Of a stretch of 64,000 bases of DNA, positions 1 to 11,930 are shown in pieces. Position 1 is the first letter of the stretch, and every line of letters begins with the position of its first letter. Position numbers and translations under genes: made by a program. The DNA is from Dillenia suffruticosa (taxonomy: Eukaryota; Streptophyta; Magnoliopsida; Dilleniales; Dilleniaceae): the NCBI GenBank assembly GCA_033439265.1, contig JAVTVX010000009.1, forward strand, positions 8,459,109 through 8,523,108. The letters run 5' to 3'. The notes under the pieces are model-generated. The model was not told where the DNA came from, did no database searches, and worked only from the letters and a program-made list of their open reading frames with translations.

Positions 1-2412
1 CCGACTCTAATGCAATCACTATTTTTCTGAGAAAATTCAAAATTAAGTAGTGAAATTTCTTTAGAATTCCAAATAAAATTATAAAACCAGTCATTTTCAA
101 TTGATTAAAAACAAATGGCCTTTTAAATATAAATCCTTCAGATAAAACATTCTTAACCCAAAAATTTCATGTCCAAACCCTTCTGGCCGTGGCAAAAACC
201 AAGGAAAAATATCTCCAAATCATTGAACAACTTTCCAAAGTAAAAAATGATCATTTTCCATATACGAAACATCAAACTCTAAGTCACAGCCTTCGACCAA
301 TCTTGGCAATGATGATTTGAAAGATTTTGACATGTTATTTTCACTAAAACGATTATAAAAAAAGAGAGAGAGAAAGGTTGGATGGGGTAAAAATCTAACC
401 CATGCAAAAATAGCCAAAAAGCTCGATGAGTTGAAAACTCAAAAGGGCAGTCCATGCAAAATTAGAGCAAGAAAGATTGATAGGTTGAAAACCCGAAAGG
501 GCATTCCATAAATAATAATAATAATAATAATAAAATATAAAAATTTGTGTGGTCAAGATAAAATGTTCAAAGGTCAATCAGTTATCTTAAAATTGATAAA
601 TCATTTAAGAAAAAAATATTTCATAAAACAACCATTCAAAAATAGTCATCTTGATACTATTCACCGTGTATTGTTTATACGGTACTGTTTACCTATATTC
701 CAATAGTACCATTTCAAAATTTCTGTTTAAAGACCCTCTCTCTTGAGAAAAGGGGACATTACACATCTTGAGAGGACACACCTTTGAGAGAAAGAAAGTT
801 TATGAGCATATTGGAGTATTATGGAATTTTTTTGAATATTCCCTTAAAACATTTTTGAGTGTTCACTTTCCTCACTTTTTTTCTTAGGGAAAACTTGTAT
901 AAAATCTCATCAAACTCAAAGTACAAGAATTTCATTGTAAGTGATTTATCTTATATAAACTTTTATTTTATTTTATGAATAAAAATCTTATATTTCATTT
1001 ATCTCCTTTATTCTCTCTAACTTTTTTTCAGAGTACGATCGGCTCTACTACCCATAAATCTCTGGTACTATCTTCTTTTATTTATTTATTTATTTGTTTG
1101 TTTAATGTGGTGATTAGTGGTCGACTCCGCCGCCCAAGAATTCCAAATATAAACCACATTAAATATAAAAATAAACAGGTTATGAGATTCTTGGGCGGCA
1201 AAGTCGACAGTTAATCACCACAATCTGAAAATACAGGCAAATATAAATATGGAATCCTTGGACGACAGAGCCGATCACAAATCACCACATTAAATAAATA
1301 GATATGACCAAAGATTTATGGACGACAGCGTCGATTGCACTCTGGAAAGAAGGTTAGAGAGAATAAAGGAAATAAATGAAATATAAGATTTTTATTCATA
1401 AAATAAAATCAAAATTTATATGAAATAAAAGTTTACGTAACATAAAAAATTTACAATAAAATCCTTGTGTTTTGAGTTTAATGGGATTTTATATAACTTT
1501 TCCTTAAGAGGGAAAAAAGAAGTGAAAGAAAGCGAACACTCAATAATATTTTAAAGGAACACTTAAGAAAATTCTATCATACTCTAATATGCTCTCAAAT
1601 TTCCTTTCTCCCAAAGATGTGTCCTCCCATGGTGTGTAATATCTCATCTTCCCAAGAGAGGAAGTCTTTAAATAAAAATTCTGAAATTGTACTATTGGAA
1701 CACAAGTAAACAGTACCGTATAAACAGTACACGATAAATAGTATCAAAATAATTGTTTTTAAATAGTTGTTTTACGTAATGTTTTCTTCTTGAATGATTT
1801 ATTAGTTTTAAGATAACTGAGTAACTTTGAAAGTTTTATTAGTTTTTGGACAACTGATTAGCCACATAAATTTTTATCTTATTATTATTATTTTTTTATT
1901 TTGTGAGATACCTTTTCGAATTTTCAACATATCAATCTTTCTTATTTTAATTTTGCGTAGACTACCATTTCGGGTTTTCAATCCATCGAGCTTTTTGACT
2001 TTTTTTGCGTGGATCAAATTTTTACCCCATCCAACATTTCTCTCTCTTTTTTTTTATAATTATTTTAGTGAAAATAACACGTCAAAATATTTCAAATCAT
2101 TATTGCAGAGACCGATCATAGTCTCTGACTCAGAGTTGGATGTTTCGAATATGGAAGATGATCTTTTTTCACTTTGGAGTAGTTACTCCATAATTTGGAA
2201 ATATTCTTTATTGGTTTTCACCGTGGTCAGAAAGGTTTGGACATGAGATTTTTGAATTAAAAATATTTTATTTGAAGGATTCATATTCAAAATCCCATTT
2301 GTTTTTAGCCAATTGAAAATGACTGGTTTTATGATTTTATATGGGATTTTAAAATAATTCCACCACTTAATTTTGAATTTTCTCATAAAAATAGTGATTC
2401 CATTGGAGTCAA
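1..2412. repeat. Large inverted repeat (head-to-head viral promoter/leader copies)
   Basis: The left arm (1 to about 1148) is the reverse complement of the right arm (about 1190 to 2412), with small indels and substitutions, around a spacer of about 41 bp. Anchors visible by eye: the core tggtcgactccgccgcccaag at 1121-1140 faces cttgggcggcaaagtcgac at 1193-1211. The segment at 960-1035 faces 1340-1420, and the opening bases face about 2390-2412. The left arm is cut by the window edge, so it may be longer. Each arm contains a candidate promoter (a TATA-like ttgtataaaat stands near 895-905 on the plus strand) followed by a leader. The two promoters therefore point toward the centre. Confidence 0.85.
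1191..1345 (-). repeat. Short tandem repeats of about 60 bp in the viral leader
   Basis: Three related units are visible, starting near 1191, 1251 and 1310. Each contains a variant of a TGG-(A/G)CG(A/G)CA core followed by a (G/C)TCGA or GCCGAT box. The first two continue into the box atcaccaca and an A/T-rich tail, while the third is cut short. The inverted left arm shows related boxes at 1035-1140. The repeats lie where a pararetrovirus would have its 5' leader, but no role can be assigned from sequence. Confidence 0.55.
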
Positions 2413-2797
2413 CATAATCCAAATATCATTGACTAACCCATGGTACAAATAATTTAATGTAAAATAAACATAGAGGTGAAAATTTCTTTTCTATCTTTAC
2501 AAGTTTATAAAGAGTTTTAAATAGATCAAAAAATTTCTTGACTGATGGAATAAGAATATCGAGGGCATGGATCCAAAGAATTTCCACCAATACAGGAACC
2601 AATCCAGATATTTTGATATTTGTGTTTTATTATGAAGAAAGAATAAACATGAATGTGTATATTGATGGTTTTGAATAAAAAATGTGTTATACTTGACTTG
2701 CACATAGTCCCAATAACAAAAAATTAGACAAAAGTTTATTTTGGTTTTAAGGTTTACAAGGAAAGTTTTAAATTTAGAAAGTCTATCTCCAATCATA
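2183..2797 (-). pseudogene. Distal pararetrovirus ORF, broken
   Basis: Two minus-strand open stretches (2796-2497 and 2422-2183) lie between the RNase H remnant and the promoter region. They are rich in Trp, Phe and Lys, with a KIKWWNYFKI motif in the second. Similar Lys-Trp-Trp motifs are, from memory, common in endogenous pararetrovirus proteins, but I cannot name the product. The start of the inverted left arm (1-240) carries the matching sequence. The reading frame is interrupted between the two stretches. Confidence 0.45.
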
Positions 2798-3769
2798 AGA
2801 ATGGAGAACTTTCAAAATTTTACAAGTAAAGTATGCAGGATTTTGCTAATCCAAGAAAAACTTAAAATATTTGAATTTAGCACTTCCAGTAACTTCTAAA
2901 ATAGTTTGATAATATTCAACAATTTTGAAAAAATCTCATTGTTTGTAAAAATATATCCTTCCATGGTTTGGAAAGAATTTTTATGGAAAAATCCTTTATT
3001 AATTGTTAAAATATTTTGAAAAACGAGGTTTTCAATAAAATTTTGAGTTTTAATAGATTTTGGATCCCCCAAAATAAGTGTTTTACTACCGGTAGTAGTT
3101 AAGATTTTTTAATTTTTTTGAGAAATGATTTTAAAGAATGAAAATTCTCATTTCTCGGTTTTAGAAACTAGAATAAAAATTTTACCTGACTCTTGGACTG
3201 AAACTAGGCACTTAGATCAAACCATTTCCATAGAGATTTTAAGTATTCGAAATAATTCTAAACTCCATAGTTCTGGATTCTTCGGAACCGATTCGATCCA
3301 TTTTTGGATCAAAAATAGCATGTCCTTTGGACTGAGTCTCTATTTTAATTGGAGCTTTGTTTTGGGTTTTGTCACTTTTTTCTGTTTCTTCTTTTTCGGT
3401 CACCATTTCATACCATGATTTTATGGGTTCTATCGAAAAGATAGGTTTTACAAGATCTGCCTCAGTTTTGACTTTGCCTTTACCTGCAGTTTTTCAAAAA
3501 ATTTTATCTGTACAAAATAAAGACTAATTTTAGAGTTTAAAAGGCAAACTCTTTCATCTTGACTTCTGTGAACCAAATTTGGATTTCGAGATTTTGAATA
3601 TCTGAATAGAGCATGTTATAATATGTCTTCTCTGTTCATATTTGCGTTGCTCCTTTAAAGCCTTGATTTCAACTCTTACAAAGGAAATTTTATATATCCT
3701 CTCTGCTAAAGTTTGAAAGTTTATCTACATAAAACAAATTACAGAAATTTTATCTATTTTACAAAAATT

Positions 3770-4140
3770 TTCTGGTTAGAAAATTTGACAAGGAGTTATT
3801 ATCTCTTTTAATATATTCAATATCAAAATCGGATATAAATAAAATAGTTTGCCATCTTACAAATATTTGTTTTGAAATTATATTTTGAATATTTTTTTGC
3901 AAGATTTCTTATGCCGATTTACAATTAAAATGAAATAAAAATTTTTAATTTAATAAATCACTTTAAAATTTTGTAATGCATAAAATAATAGACAGAATTT
4001 CCTGTTTAATAGTAGAATAATTTTATTGAACTCCATTCTAATGACCAGAAGTGTATTTTACTACGACTTCTCTATTGTTTTAGATTTGTTTTAGAATTCC
4101 TCCATAATTTATATCACTAGCATCTGTTTCTACGATTTTA
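3770..4140 (-). pseudogene. Pararetrovirus RNase H remnant
   Basis: Minus-strand translation by eye gives an RNase H-like TDASDINYGG core with the first catalytic Asp, then a YTSGH element and a YSTIKQEIL element with the expected Glu. It follows directly downstream of the reverse transcriptase remnant, as in Caulimoviridae polyproteins. Several in-frame stops interrupt it, so it is inactive. Confidence 0.7.
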
Positions 4141-4199
4141 GAAAGTTTATGATTTGCTATGTGGAGACATGGTACTTCTAATACTTATTTTTTAATAAA

Positions 4200-4930
4200 T
4201 CAGACAATTTCAATATGTTCTTCTGTCCATGATTCAGGATTCTTTTTAAGTCTATTGTGAAGCGATTTAACTATTTTATTTATATTGGGAAAGAAATCTA
4301 TAATATAGTTTAAATTTGCTAGAAATTTTTGTAACTGTATTTTATCAAGTATTTTATCTGAAAATTTGTTGACAAATTTCAAGGATCTCTTTATAAGTTT
4401 TATGATCCCGCAAGTTATGTGGTGATCTAATAATCTGATCTTTGTTTGGAACAAAAACATCTTCATTACCGAAAATATTAGGCCGTTCTTTTTACAAACA
4501 TAAAAAAATGTTTTAAAATTTTTAAAATATTGTTCTATTGATGATGAGAATATAAGTATATCATCAATATATACTATGTAAAATTCAGAGTATGCATTAA
4601 ATATATCATTCATAATTCTCTGGAATTCAGAAAGGGCATTTTTTAATTCGAATGGCATCACATTCCACTCCTACTATCTAAATGGAATGGTAAATGTCGT
4701 TTTGTATCTATGATTGGGATGAATTTGTATTTGTCAGAATCCAGATTTCGTATCAAATTTTGAGAAAATATTTACAGAATTAAACTTTTGTAATAAATCT
4801 TTTTTATTTGGTATTGGATGTCTAATCCATTTGAAAAATTCGTTTAAAAGTTTATAATTTATTACTAGTTTTGGAGTTCCTCTATTTCTAAAATTTTATT
4901 GATATAGAAAGCTACGCTACTCTATGGAGA
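4200..4930 (-). pseudogene. Pararetrovirus reverse transcriptase remnant
   Basis: The longest open stretch is 4661-4200 (153 codons). It begins just before an MPFELKNALSEFQRIM motif and contains the polymerase signature YIDD, then ILIFSS, and ends with a WTEEH motif at the connection to RNase H. Upstream, to about 4930, the finger/palm sequence continues in the same sense (an RGTPKLVINYK motif and a PIPNKKDLL motif) but with stops. The YIDD box and the Phe-Gln-Arg-Ile motif are typical of pararetroviral rather than Copia reverse transcriptases. It is a relic and not expected to be functional. Confidence 0.85.
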
Positions 4931-5559
4931 TCTATATTTTGAAATCAATCTCTTGAATTCAAAATTTTGAATTTTCTTTTTACAATATTGTTCCAATTCA
5001 ATATTCATATGAATTGCTCTGGTTTTAGTGGGAATATTTCGTTCGATATGGCAGGTCAACCATATGTTGCTTCCTATTCCACAAAACACTCAAAAAATCA
5101 GAACAAATTTTTTTTTGACTAAATTCTGAAAATAAAAAATTCTTTATTTTATGAATTCATGTTTTAATTGTTTTTCAATTTTTTGAAAATTAATATTATG
5201 TTTTGCATGGTATATATCGAATTGTTTTCTTTATATTAATAGATTTATTGATATTAATTGGTTTATTGAGTTATCATGAATAGAGTCTGCTTTCACAATA
5301 TCTAGACTCCTAGTTTTAGATTCTTTCAAAAATAGAAAAAATAGTTTTTCTTATTTTGTTTTAAAACTGATTCCATTATAAGTAATTTTATAAGAGCTTA
5401 TTAAATTAATGAATGACGTTACTAATATTACTATATGTCGAATATCAGCTATCATGACGAATGATATTTTAATCAAAAATCTTAAATTTTTTATTTTTGT
5501 ATCTGTTTTGACAATTATGTTCATTTTGGAATTGTTTGCGAAACATTATTTTTCACTTA

Positions 5560-5690
5560 TTTGTTCATAAAATCTTTCAGGAATAATTTCTGCTTTAATA
5601 CAGTTTAAGTTTGCTCCGATATCAAAGAGAGCAACTGTATCAATTTTGAAATTTTTGAATAATACCAAAATTATTTTTATGATGTACTTT
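5560..5690 (-). pseudogene. Pararetrovirus aspartic protease remnant
   Basis: On the minus strand around 5630 the translation reads VALFDIGANLNCI, a retropepsin active-site motif (Asp-Ile-Gly-Ala in place of Asp-Thr-Gly-Ala) in its usual hydrophobic setting. A stop codon follows about 25 residues later. It sits between the coat-protein/zinc-finger zone and the reverse transcriptase, the normal position for this domain. Confidence 0.65.
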
Positions 5691-6299
5691 TTGGAAGTTA
5701 TTACTTTTAGTATAAAGAGTTTATTCAGGAATGAATTTTTTTAAGATATTCTATGATTTGGGATTTCAATGGATTTTCATCCAGATTTTCATCCTTACTA
5801 CTTGATTTAATATCTGCATATTTATTTTTTACTTGATTTAATAGAAATAAGATTGTTTTGGAATTTTCTGTTTGTCTTTGTTTTATATTTTTTAATTTCT
5901 TTTTAATTGTTTTTATCTCTTTTTATAATTCTTAGATAGTTTTAGTTGATTTTTATTAAATTTTTTCTTACTAAGTTTGGAAGTAAGGTCATACATCCCA
6001 GCACTAGTAGAAGTTAATTCTGAAGGTTTTATTTTTTATTTTTCTAAGAATTGTTTTAATTGATCCAAATATTTTTTCTGAATTTCGAGATTATTTATAT
6101 GTTGTATAGCGTCTAGGATTAGACTTTGTTCTTTGGTTAACATATTTATCTTGTTTGAATCCGAATCTGATTCTATTTTTGATGAGCTATTATCTAATTC
6201 AAAAATTTGAAGATTACTAGTTGAGTTTTATGAACTAAATGTAATGCCTTAACTTTCTACTAATAAAGCTAAAATTTTATTTAGAGATTTTTCATTCAA

Positions 6300-6870
6300 G
6301 TGAAGTTCTTTAATTTTCTAAGACACTCTGCAATATTTTGGTGTATCATTTTTTATAATAATCTTTCTTTTGTCTTTTGTATTTAGAGATTTTATATTTT
6401 TTGAAATATTATTTTTTTGAAAATTTCTTTAAGTGTTTTTTACTACATTTTTCATTACACGTTTTATATTTATTAAGATCAAACTGTTCACAAAATAATT
6501 CTAATTCTTTTTTAGCTTTCTTCATTTTCCCTTTAAATGTTTTTGGAATTTTAAATCTACACATATTTTTAATCCTTCTTTTTGCGTAAAACTAACCAAT
6601 TTACCATAAATAAATTGATCATATAGAATTATATGATTTTTGAATATTTCACGAATAGTATTCTTTACTCTCTTCCCTAACAAAATTGGAAGTCTAGCGA
6701 GAAATTTTTCTTTGTAAAAGAATTGGTTAGAATCTTCTCTAAACATTACCTTAATTAGAAAGGTAGATTTATATCATTGAAAATCACTTAATTTTTTACA
6801 TTTTAAATTTAATGATAAATCAGTATTTTTATTTTTTAAATTAGATGAATCTCCAATAAAATGAATGGTT
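6300..6870 (-). pseudogene. Pararetrovirus coat protein and zinc-finger zone, broken
   Basis: The open stretch 6746-6522 (74 codons) contains a KFLARLPILLGKRVKN motif and a LVSFTQKEGLKIC motif, which I recognise as the C-terminal part of a pararetroviral coat protein. Upstream sequence to about 6870 continues it. About 150 bases downstream one expects a CCHC zinc knuckle. There is a Lys-rich stretch and then a KIKELHLNEKSL-like continuation, but the middle of the finger is lost or frameshifted. Confidence 0.65.
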
Positions 6871-6899
6871 ATAATAAAATGGAGGATTGTAGTAAATAT

Positions 6900-7300
6900 C
6901 TGTTTATTTACATCCTGAATTGGTTATAGTAAATATCAGCAGGGAATTATATTATATTATATTTATATATTATTACATATATATATATATATATATATAA
7001 TATGTAATAGTTATTATTATATAACTATACATTACTATTATATTACTATATATAATTACTATACTATGCTATTATATGTAATATATAATATGTAATTATT
7101 ACTATTAGATTTTTATATTACATACTATTACTATTATATTATTACATTATTACTATATTATATTATATTGTACTATATTATATTATATATATATATAATA
7201 TATATTTATACTAAATAATCTGTAATGGGAAAATTCACTCTATTACTTTACATTATATTTGTCTAAAATTAATTTTATTTTATTTGACAATTAGATTGAT
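6900..7300. repeat. AT-rich microsatellite zone
   Basis: Long runs of TA dinucleotides (for example 6977-7000) and ATTACTAT-type repeats fill this stretch between the viral remnant and the first Copia fragment. No coding potential or transposon end is visible. Confidence 0.8.
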
Positions 7301-7494
7301 AAGACAAAAAAAATAACTTGCATTTGCACAAGTAACCCATTTACAGAAGCTTGTTTTGAAAAGTCACGAACTTTTATCCCGCATGAAAAAAAGCTTCAAA
7401 AGAAGAGGCAGGTAGCCGTATAAAGACAAATGTACTCAAATTTAAACAACCAAATCAAACTAATGGAGAGCAATGTGCATATGACAAGCAAGAG

Positions 7495-9022
7495 ATGAGA
7501 GGTACATACGAAGTCTGGGAGCTAGTTGACTTACCTAATGAAAGAAAGGCCATTGGGAACAAGTGGGTTTTCAAAATTAAAAGAAAGGCTGACGGATCGA
7601 TTGAGAGGTACAAGACCCGTCTGGTAGCCAAGGGTTACACGCAGACTAAAGGCATTGACTACGAGAACTTTCTCCCCAATAGTCAAATTTACTTCGATCC
7701 GTTTACTTTTGGCTATTGTCGCTAGTATGGATCTTGAGTTACACCAGATGGACGTTAAGACCGCTTTTTTTAACAGGAGTCTGGATGAGGAGATCTACAT
7801 GGAATAGCCCCCTGGGTTTGTTCTGGTAGGTCAAGAGAACAAGGTTTGTTGACTTCGGAAGTCAATATACGGTCTAAAGCAATCATCCAAGCGGTGGTAC
7901 CTAAGATTTCACGAGGAGGTGATATCTTACGATTTTACAATGGTCGAGGAGGATCATTGTGTCTATCTGATTCAGTCCGATAACTCTTTTGTGATCCTGT
8001 CGTTGTATGTGGATGATATAATTTTGGTCGGGAACGACATTCAGTATTTAATGACCATCAAAGCATGGTTGTCATCCAGTTTCGACATGAAAGACATGGG
8101 TGAAGCTAAGTTCATTCTTGAAGTTAAGATCTAGAGGGATCGCTCGAAAAAGATGTTGGCTCTTTCATAAGAGACCTATATTAAGAAAATTCTCGAGCGT
8201 TTTGGAATAAATGATTGTAATCCCATAGATACTCCGATCGTCAAAGGTGAAGGCATGAGCTTGGACATGTGTCCGAAAACTCAGGAAGGAGTAAGGGAAA
8301 TGAGTAAAATACCTTACTCCAGTGCAGTGAGAAGTTTAATGTACGCAATATTGTGTACAAGACTGGACATTTGTTATGCAGTTGGTCTGGTGAGTAGATA
8401 TCAGGCAAATCCTGGAAGGAGTCACTGGAAAGCAGTGAAAAGGATTTTTCGGTATCTAAAAGGAACTGCAAACTTTTCATTGAGTTACGGAGGAGGCGAT
8501 TTGCGCCTTGTGGGCTATTCGGACGCCGACTGGGGAGGTGATTTGGAAAAGCGTAAATCGACATCAGGTTTTGCTTTTTTGCTCAATGGCGGGGCCATCT
8601 CTTGGAGCAGTAAGAAGCAAACTTGTGTTGCTCTATCTACGATGGAGGCTAAATACGTGGCATGCTCAGTTGCAGCTCAGGAGAGTATTTGGCCCCGAAA
8701 ACTACTGAATGACTTAGGGATTGTAGCGGATAGTGGAAGACCTGTAATGATTTATTGTGATAATCAGGCCGCTATCGCTTACACTCGAGATCCTAAGTTT
8801 CATAGTAGAATTAAACATATCGACAGCAGATACCATTACGTTAGAGATATCATCGAGAAGGGTAAAGCGACCGTCAAGTACATTTCGACACACAGCATGG
8901 TGGCTGACCCCTTCATCAAACTCATCACTAGAGACTCTTTTTTAGGGCATAGAGAGTCATTGGGTTTGATATTTACTGACATTTCTCAGTTTGTATTTAT
9001 TGATGACGTTGATGCTTATTGA
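7495..9022 (+). pseudogene. Copia retrotransposon RT and RNase H fragment (plus strand)
   Basis: Three open stretches (7495-7725, 7919-8134, 8255-9022) together cover the Copia reverse transcriptase and RNase H. The first has KWVFKIKRKADGSIERYKTR, the hallmark start of the Copia RT domain. The second has the catalytic YVDD. The third (255 codons, starting inside the RT/RNase H connection) has YSDADWGG, STSGFAF, STMEAKYVA with its Glu, and YCDNQAA, so the RNase H residues are intact. Stops and frameshifts near 7725-7919 and 8135-8255 break the polyprotein. No gag, protease or integrase lies upstream, so the element is 5'-truncated near 7490. Confidence 0.9.
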
Positions 9023-10621
9023 TTTTCTATATATTTGATTATAGTGCATTATTCAGTCACTTTTGTATTATATTTTTCATTTAATGCAGTTACTTTTAAT
9101 TATCATAGATATGTTCTCTGATATGATAATAGATATGTCGGGCAGGGGAGATCGACTCTCTCACACGAGTGACTACCTCTAGCTCTGAGTTAGCGGGGAT
9201 AAGACGGTTTCTAGCTGAAAGAGGTTTTGAGAGTGGCTCTGCTAGAATATAAGTCGCCATGATACGTGTTCAGGATGAGATCATATGCGATATGATCGAT
9301 ATGGAAGTACTCACATCCATGTTGTCTGTGAGTAGACAGATTTGAGATCTCGGATATCACCTATAATTTGTGATATTGTCTCTTAAGTACTCTTTCTGAG
9401 ATTTCTGGGTAAAGTCTTATGTGTAGACTGCATCCCTATACCTGCACAGTGTTAGAGAAATTTGACATATGCCCTTCTGAGAGATGGGGGAGTAACACTA
9501 TGGCACGTGTTTTCATACTACGTGTGAAAAGACGACTTGGGATAATGGGAGTTATATTACTTGAGACAATAACTTAAAATTTATCCCCAAACCCCACTGT
9601 GTGAGACTCGAGATCCATTGGGTGGGATCTCTTATACCCTTATTACTTTCGGCTGTCTCTTGAGGTCATGATTCAGTGTTTGCTACTTTAGTCTGTTTAC
9701 CAACGGTCTGGAAAATAAATTGAGGTTTGAGGGACAGGTTTAGTAAAACAGCTGAATTGAGATCGATAGATTTGAGTTTGGAAAAAGGAAGACCAATTGA
9801 CATTGCATTATATTATATTTTATTCACCGATCAGTCTTTATGTTCATCCATGTAGAGATTTGAACATAATAGTGGATACATAGTCGAGTGATATCTGGGG
9901 ATTACTTTCGATGAGGAAAGTAGCTCGATGGATATAATTACTCTTGGATCTGGAGTACAGCGAGTTTTCCTATGATACTAACGGTGACTACTCGATCATC
10001 TTAACAGGTGTGTCGAAAAATCTTTTGTTTGCAGGTGTACTCGCTAGTCGCACGACGTCCAAGCTTGTATGAAAACCCTGTAGGATGATATGGTGGATCG
10101 CATGAGTTGTGATCTTATGACGGAAATAAAATACTTTCATATGCAAGTGGAAGATATTGGTTAATGCGCACGTGGGGCAAGTTAAAAATTTTAATTTCAA
10201 AATAAATGGGGTAATGGGAAGTTACCCATTACCCCACTCTCCCCTATTTTCTCTCTACATAACTCCTACGGGAGTGATAACTCAAAATAATAAAAGGTGA
10301 TTGGTTGATTGTTGAATAAAAAAAAGAAAATATCATCACTTAAAGAAAGAGAGAGAAACAATATATAATTGAGAGTATGAGATATCTCAATTCAGAGAGG
10401 GTTTTTCCGATCGACGTAAAAATCACAGGGTTAAGGGTTGGAATGTTGTGGTATCGTGTTAATAGTTCATTTTATGTGACTATCATCCCGACTACGAGTT
10501 GTTCCTGTTCAGAGTTTGCAGTTTTCGAGATTTTCTGTATCACCGATTGAAAGTATACCGTGAATTTGATATTTTACGATTTCGAAAAAATTATTTTTAT
10601 TGATTCCGCTGCGTGATTGAG
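9023..10621 (+). mobile_element. Downstream part of the plus-strand Copia, possible 3' LTR
   Basis: This stretch holds no gene. It directly follows the RNase H stop and includes a purine-rich tract at 9138-9150 that could be a polypurine tract. The sequence then runs as unique DNA to about 10640, where the minus-strand Copia begins abruptly. It is plausibly the 3' untranslated part and LTR of the first element, but no second LTR is available for comparison and no TG..CA boundary is convincing. Confidence 0.35.
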
Positions 10622-11140
10622 TTACCATTTTCTAACATTTAAAAACCAGGAGCCTTTCTTCATACTTTTTTCGAATAAGTGATAATCAATTTCAATGTGC
10701 TCGATGCGCTCGTGGAAGACTAGATTGGAAGCAATGTGAAAAGTAGACTTCTTGTCGCATTGAAAAGTAATTGGATGAGAGACTTCTACAAACAGATCCT
10801 GTAAAATATGAGTAAGCCGCACAATCTCCTTTGTGACCATTGCCATTGCCCTATTCTTAGCTTCGATTGAAGAAGGCGGGATGGTAGGTTGCTTTTTAAA
10901 GCATCAGGACAGTGGAGCATCACCAAGAAATGTAATGAACCCAATTGTAGACTTACATGTTGTGGGAAAAGCACCCCAATCCGTGTCGCAGTAGGCAGTA
11001 AGAATATGAGTGTTGTTGTAAGGATAAAACACTCCCTTGTTGGGGGCGTTCTTGATATATTGAACCACACAATTTGCTATTTCCATGTGGGGCTTCCTCG
11101 GGTTTTGAAGAAACTAGCTAAGAAGGTGGACTGCATATGA
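10622..11140 (-). pseudogene. Copia RNase H remnant (minus strand)
   Basis: Readable pieces include AYCDTDWGAFPTTCKSTIGF (11086-10904 stretch) and, after a frame change, VSHPITFQCDKKSTFHIASN followed by FHERIEHIEIDYH (10846-10622). In these, the usual CDNxSA box has become CDKKSA-like. The C-terminal end is missing. Confidence 0.8.
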
Positions 11141-11149
11141 AAGGTCTAA

Positions 11150-11930
11150 CATGGTCATGGTCAAGTATAGGAGTCGTCCTATGAGGAGTCTGTAAGTCCA
11201 GGCATCATCTAGCAAATCATCATTGTCTGCCGAATACCCATGCTATTGAGGGATGGGTGTATCTACCCTTCTTGTATGTTCACTATCGACTTCTACAATA
11301 CTATCTTGGGCATTTTTCTGTTGGTGAAGATAAATGCCTATCATAGTTTGGGCTACTTTGAACCCAATAAAATAAGTCAGAGTTCTTAAGTCTTTGATTT
11401 GGAACTGACTCTTGAGATATTCCTTGAACAGGATACACTTTTCATTGTTGTTTCTCATGATAATGAGGTCATCAACATAAATGTCGTGAAAGGTGAATTA
11501 TTAGAATCCCTTTGTTTGAAGCCATATGTTAATAAAGCCTGAGATAGTTTGCCAAACCATTACCTAAATGCTTGTTTGACCCAAAGACTTGTGAAGCTTA
11601 CACACCAGTTTCCTATCTATACTGTGAAGACCTTGCTGAAGTTTTATATACACCTCTTCATCAAGTTCGCCATTAAATAAAGCATTATTTATGTCCATTC
11701 CGTGCAAACCCATACTTTAGAGGTAGTAACAGCTATGAGACATTTCACGAAATCAACTTAGCAATGGGTGCAAACATCTCAATGTAATCGAATCCCTTTA
11801 TCTCACTATATCCCTTTACAACATGGCACGCTTTGTATTTATTAATGGTCCCATCTGGGTTTTGCTTGAGCTTGAATACCCATTTGGATCCAATGACTCG
11901 TTTTCCTCATGGTAGTTCAATGAGATTCCA
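11150..11930 (-). pseudogene. Copia reverse transcriptase remnant (minus strand)
   Basis: Minus-strand translation near 11920-11800 gives a [12 protein letters not shown]-like RT start, and 11479-11468 encodes YVDD followed by LIIM. The open stretch 11458-11243 continues with FKEYLKSQFQIKDL and an YFIGFKVAQ motif typical of the Copia RT thumb. Several stops lie between these pieces. Confidence 0.8.

Larger units (their letters stand above)
1..6900 (-). mobile_element. Endogenous pararetrovirus remnant (Caulimoviridae type), decayed
   Basis: Read on the minus strand, the block keeps the gene order of a plant pararetrovirus: coat protein (about 6870-6520), a degenerate zinc-finger zone (about 6370-6300), a retropepsin-like protease (about 5690-5560), reverse transcriptase (about 4930-4200), RNase H (about 4140-3770), a distal ORF (2800-2180), then a promoter and leader (about 2100-1190). 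No integrase and no LTR pair are seen, which argues against a Gypsy or Copia element. Stops and frameshifts break every domain, so it cannot make virus proteins. The movement-protein end is missing and the block stops in AT-rich DNA near 6900. The order resembles petuvirus or florendovirus genomes, but the genus is an inference. The promoter end is repeated in inverted orientation at 1-1148. Confidence 0.85.

Noticed and set aside
1827-2246. 139-codon plus-strand ORF in the right arm of the viral inverted repeat
   Set aside because: It is antisense to the viral direction and overlaps the viral promoter. A similar ORF at 417-220 only reflects the palindrome.
3125-3418. 97-codon plus-strand ORF in the viral block
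   Set aside because: It is antisense to the viral gene order and no family is recognised.
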